Part shown: positions 36,201 through 36,835 of the stretch, piece after piece | How positions within the stretch are numbered: position 1 is the first letter of the stretch | Layout of the letters: the number at the start of each line of letters is the position of its first letter | Assembly: GCA_023394655.1 (NCBI GenBank) | Contig: JAEXAG010000160.1 | Coordinates: 1 to 36,835, forward strand | Direction: 5' to 3' | DNA length: 36,835 nucleotides | From: Pseudomonadota bacterium | GTDB lineage: Bacteria; Pseudomonadota; Gammaproteobacteria; Xanthomonadales; Xanthomonadaceae | Program-made: the position numbers and the translations under genes | The notes under the pieces: generated by a model | Databases searched by the model: none | The model's input: the letters and a program-made list of their open reading frames with translations, nothing else | What the model was told of the DNA's origin: nothing

Positions 36201-36835
36201 GGGAACGCGCGTTTGACCGGCAGCGTGCGTTCCGGCGATGGCGTGCTCGACATCGACGGCACGCTCGGCTGGCAGGGGCAGGAGACGCCGGTGGTGCTCA
36301 ACGTCAAGGGCCGTGACGTGCTGCTTTCCGATACTCGCGACCTGCGCGCCGTGGTGGACCCGGACGTGGTGGTGCGCATCCAGGGCGGCCAGCCACTCAA
36401 CGTGTCCGGGCGGGTCCGGATCACCTCGGCCCGGGCCGATCTCGAACGCCTGAGTGATGGCGTTTCGCGCTCGCCGGACGTGGTGGTGCTGGACCCGGCC
36501 AATCCCGCGCGTGCGCCGGGCAGCGGCATGGACATGGATCTCGTCCTCGACATCGGCGACGACGTCCGCATGCGCGGTTTCGGGCTGGACGGACAGCTCG
36601 GCGGCAGCCTGCGCGTGCGGGCGCGGCCCGGCCGCGAGATGGCCGCCACCGGCCGGCTCACCGTGGAGGGCCGCTATCGCGCCTACGGGCAGCGGCTGGA
36701 CATCGAGCAGGGGCGGCTGGTGTGGTCCAACGATCCCATCGCCAACCCGGTGATCGAGTTGAGCGCGCGCCGCGAAGTGGGCGACGTGACCGCCGGCATC
36801 CGCGTCAGTGGCCGCGCCACCGCGCCGCAGGCCGA
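33291..36835 (+). CDS. tamB: translocation and assembly module protein TamB (3' end beyond window)
   Basis: An AsmA-like bridge protein that spans the periplasm from an inner-membrane anchor to TamA. The frame is open from GTG 33291 (GTGA overlap with tamA) to the window edge, 1181 residues. A basic cytoplasmic N-terminus with RLRRQRRRRIALR precedes one membrane helix at about 53-74. Long beta-helical repeats follow (many GRLxxxGR-like turns). The start of the C-terminal TamB/DUF490 domain is visible (GMDMDLVLDIGDDVRMRGFGLDGQLGG, EGRYRAYGQRLDIEQGRLVW, NPVIELSARRE). Perhaps 90-110 residues are missing. The cytoplasmic extension of about 50 residues before the helix is longer than in E. coli TamB. 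Confidence 0.95.
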   Translation, partial: MSTNGWRQRWERYRRYGLEPLADDASPEMREERLKEIARLRRQRRRRIALRSGIGTLVLVVLAIALVWWLVSTLAGRDVLLAQIKARLPANATLEWQRAEGPVRGPMTLHGVRFSWVACADPDFDVNTVAMARCKDKRTTLFTASRVMLHPKLGPLVGRRLRLEALEVSGASLDLAKDDKPFELPRWPEVLPRIEPPLAIEADRIRVDRLVIRNAGAHAIDIHWLEGGLMAESGRLAVRTLDAETDRGRFHLHGHYAPGAGFDSDLTATAVFPAPAGQTAGRIGVIARGNLEKMDVFVGGRAPAPLRATLTLRADGLDAAEAGETEWTLVGHGEGLDPAVLSGRRGGQPMAFRIDATGRGGEAELEGEWSQGENRVVMQPSRLALQAQTLHARPVVLDVLGGRLTLNGHGAFKAEAAEFKFAANARGLGWRDAAGTTQVTGEGDFGIAGTREAWAVIGNALLRRDRQQARVEIDGRGDVAGLTLRKLRATMPEGRLDAKGRIDWQPETRWNLDAVLAGFDPGYFLPDFRGAVSGVVATRGQFTNGRPEAEVRVRNLGGQLRGRALGGGGELRISGEEYSGEAALTLGGSRVEASGRYGRRIDIDARFSPLRLDDLLPSAQGRLAGQLRLRGPRDAFDIHADLEGSGLRRGSYRAEALVLDGHLPWRGQGGDLRIDARGVQAGLALDRLQARATGAVENLGLEADADGAAGRMRLQGRALRRGENWSGTLASFDFAPSRGAAWRLQSPVAFAQRGSTWSLSQGCFASGAGGSLCAGGQWPGRGLEVEGRGLPLQLAAPWLPAREDGKPWLLDGSVDLDGRVRPVGNSWAGTLQARSAAGGLRLGNRSGDALVNWRDLRLDASFGPRTISARLDSGISGDGTLRARLDTGWDEFAPLAGQVDLDVRDLSFLELFVPDIVDPRGTVTGQVALSGTRGKPLVGGNAELRDLRAEVPAYGLVLTRGQLVMRAQPDGNARLTGSVRSGDGVLDIDGTLGWQGQETPVVLNVKGRDVLLSDTRDLRAVVDPDVVVRIQGGQPLNVSGRVRITSARADLERLSDGVSRSPDVVVLDPANPARAPGSGMDMDLVLDIGDDVRMRGFGLDGQLGGSLRVRARPGREMAATGRLTVEGRYRAYGQRLDIEQGRLVWSNDPIANPVIELSARREVGDVTAGIRVSGRATAPQA

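Overview
The window is GC-rich (roughly 68-70% by eye) and densely packed with genes. It looks like chromosomal DNA of a gammaproteobacterium of the Xanthomonadaceae/Lysobacteraceae group (Lysobacter, Luteimonas or Thermomonas-like). The pointers are a cbb3 oxidase cluster ending in an FNR-type regulator, a monomeric NADP-isocitrate dehydrogenase, alpha2beta2-type glycyl-tRNA synthetase, long-form QueF and an adjacent tamA-tamB pair. The genus is inference. I see no tRNA, rRNA, CRISPR array, insertion sequence or prophage, and no stretch above 300 bases without a gene.

Left part (1-10325, plus strand): a complete cytochrome cbb3 oxidase assembly cluster, entered inside ccoN. The order is ccoN (3' part), ccoO, ccoQ, ccoP, an unnamed 98-residue two-helix membrane protein, ccoG, fixH/ccoH, ccoI, ccoS, a TauE/SafE-like membrane protein and an fnr-type regulator. 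Most junctions are ATGA/GTGA/TGATG overlaps, so the genes are probably translated in a coupled way. A lipoprotein with a TonB-type C-terminal domain follows and ends at a good hairpin terminator.

Middle part (10346-18489): a five-gene minus-strand operon comes first. In transcription order it encodes a multi-helix membrane protein, a 64-residue XRE regulator, a lipoprotein alpha/beta hydrolase with a TAP-like C-terminus, and a NatA/NatB-type ABC exporter. Next come a small membrane protein (plus), a single-chain response-regulator/histidine-kinase protein (minus, TTG start), an RluE-type pseudouridine synthase with an exported methyltransferase-like protein (minus), and a GGDEF gene remnant with an internal in-frame deletion (plus).

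Right part (18571-36835): icd (monomeric), a small lipoprotein, a LysM protein, queF, a DUF4156-like lipoprotein and a 949-residue M16 peptidase lie on the minus strand. trmL is on plus. A multi-pass membrane protein and a class I glutamine amidotransferase follow on minus. glyQ-glyS and tamA-tamB close the window on plus, and tamB runs off the end.

The window is mostly conserved housekeeping and respiratory DNA. The least explained items are the five-gene XRE/hydrolase/NatAB operon, the unnamed protein inside the cbb3 cluster, the lipoprotein carrying a TonB domain, the exported methyltransferase and the decayed GGDEF gene. I found no convincing defence or mobile system.
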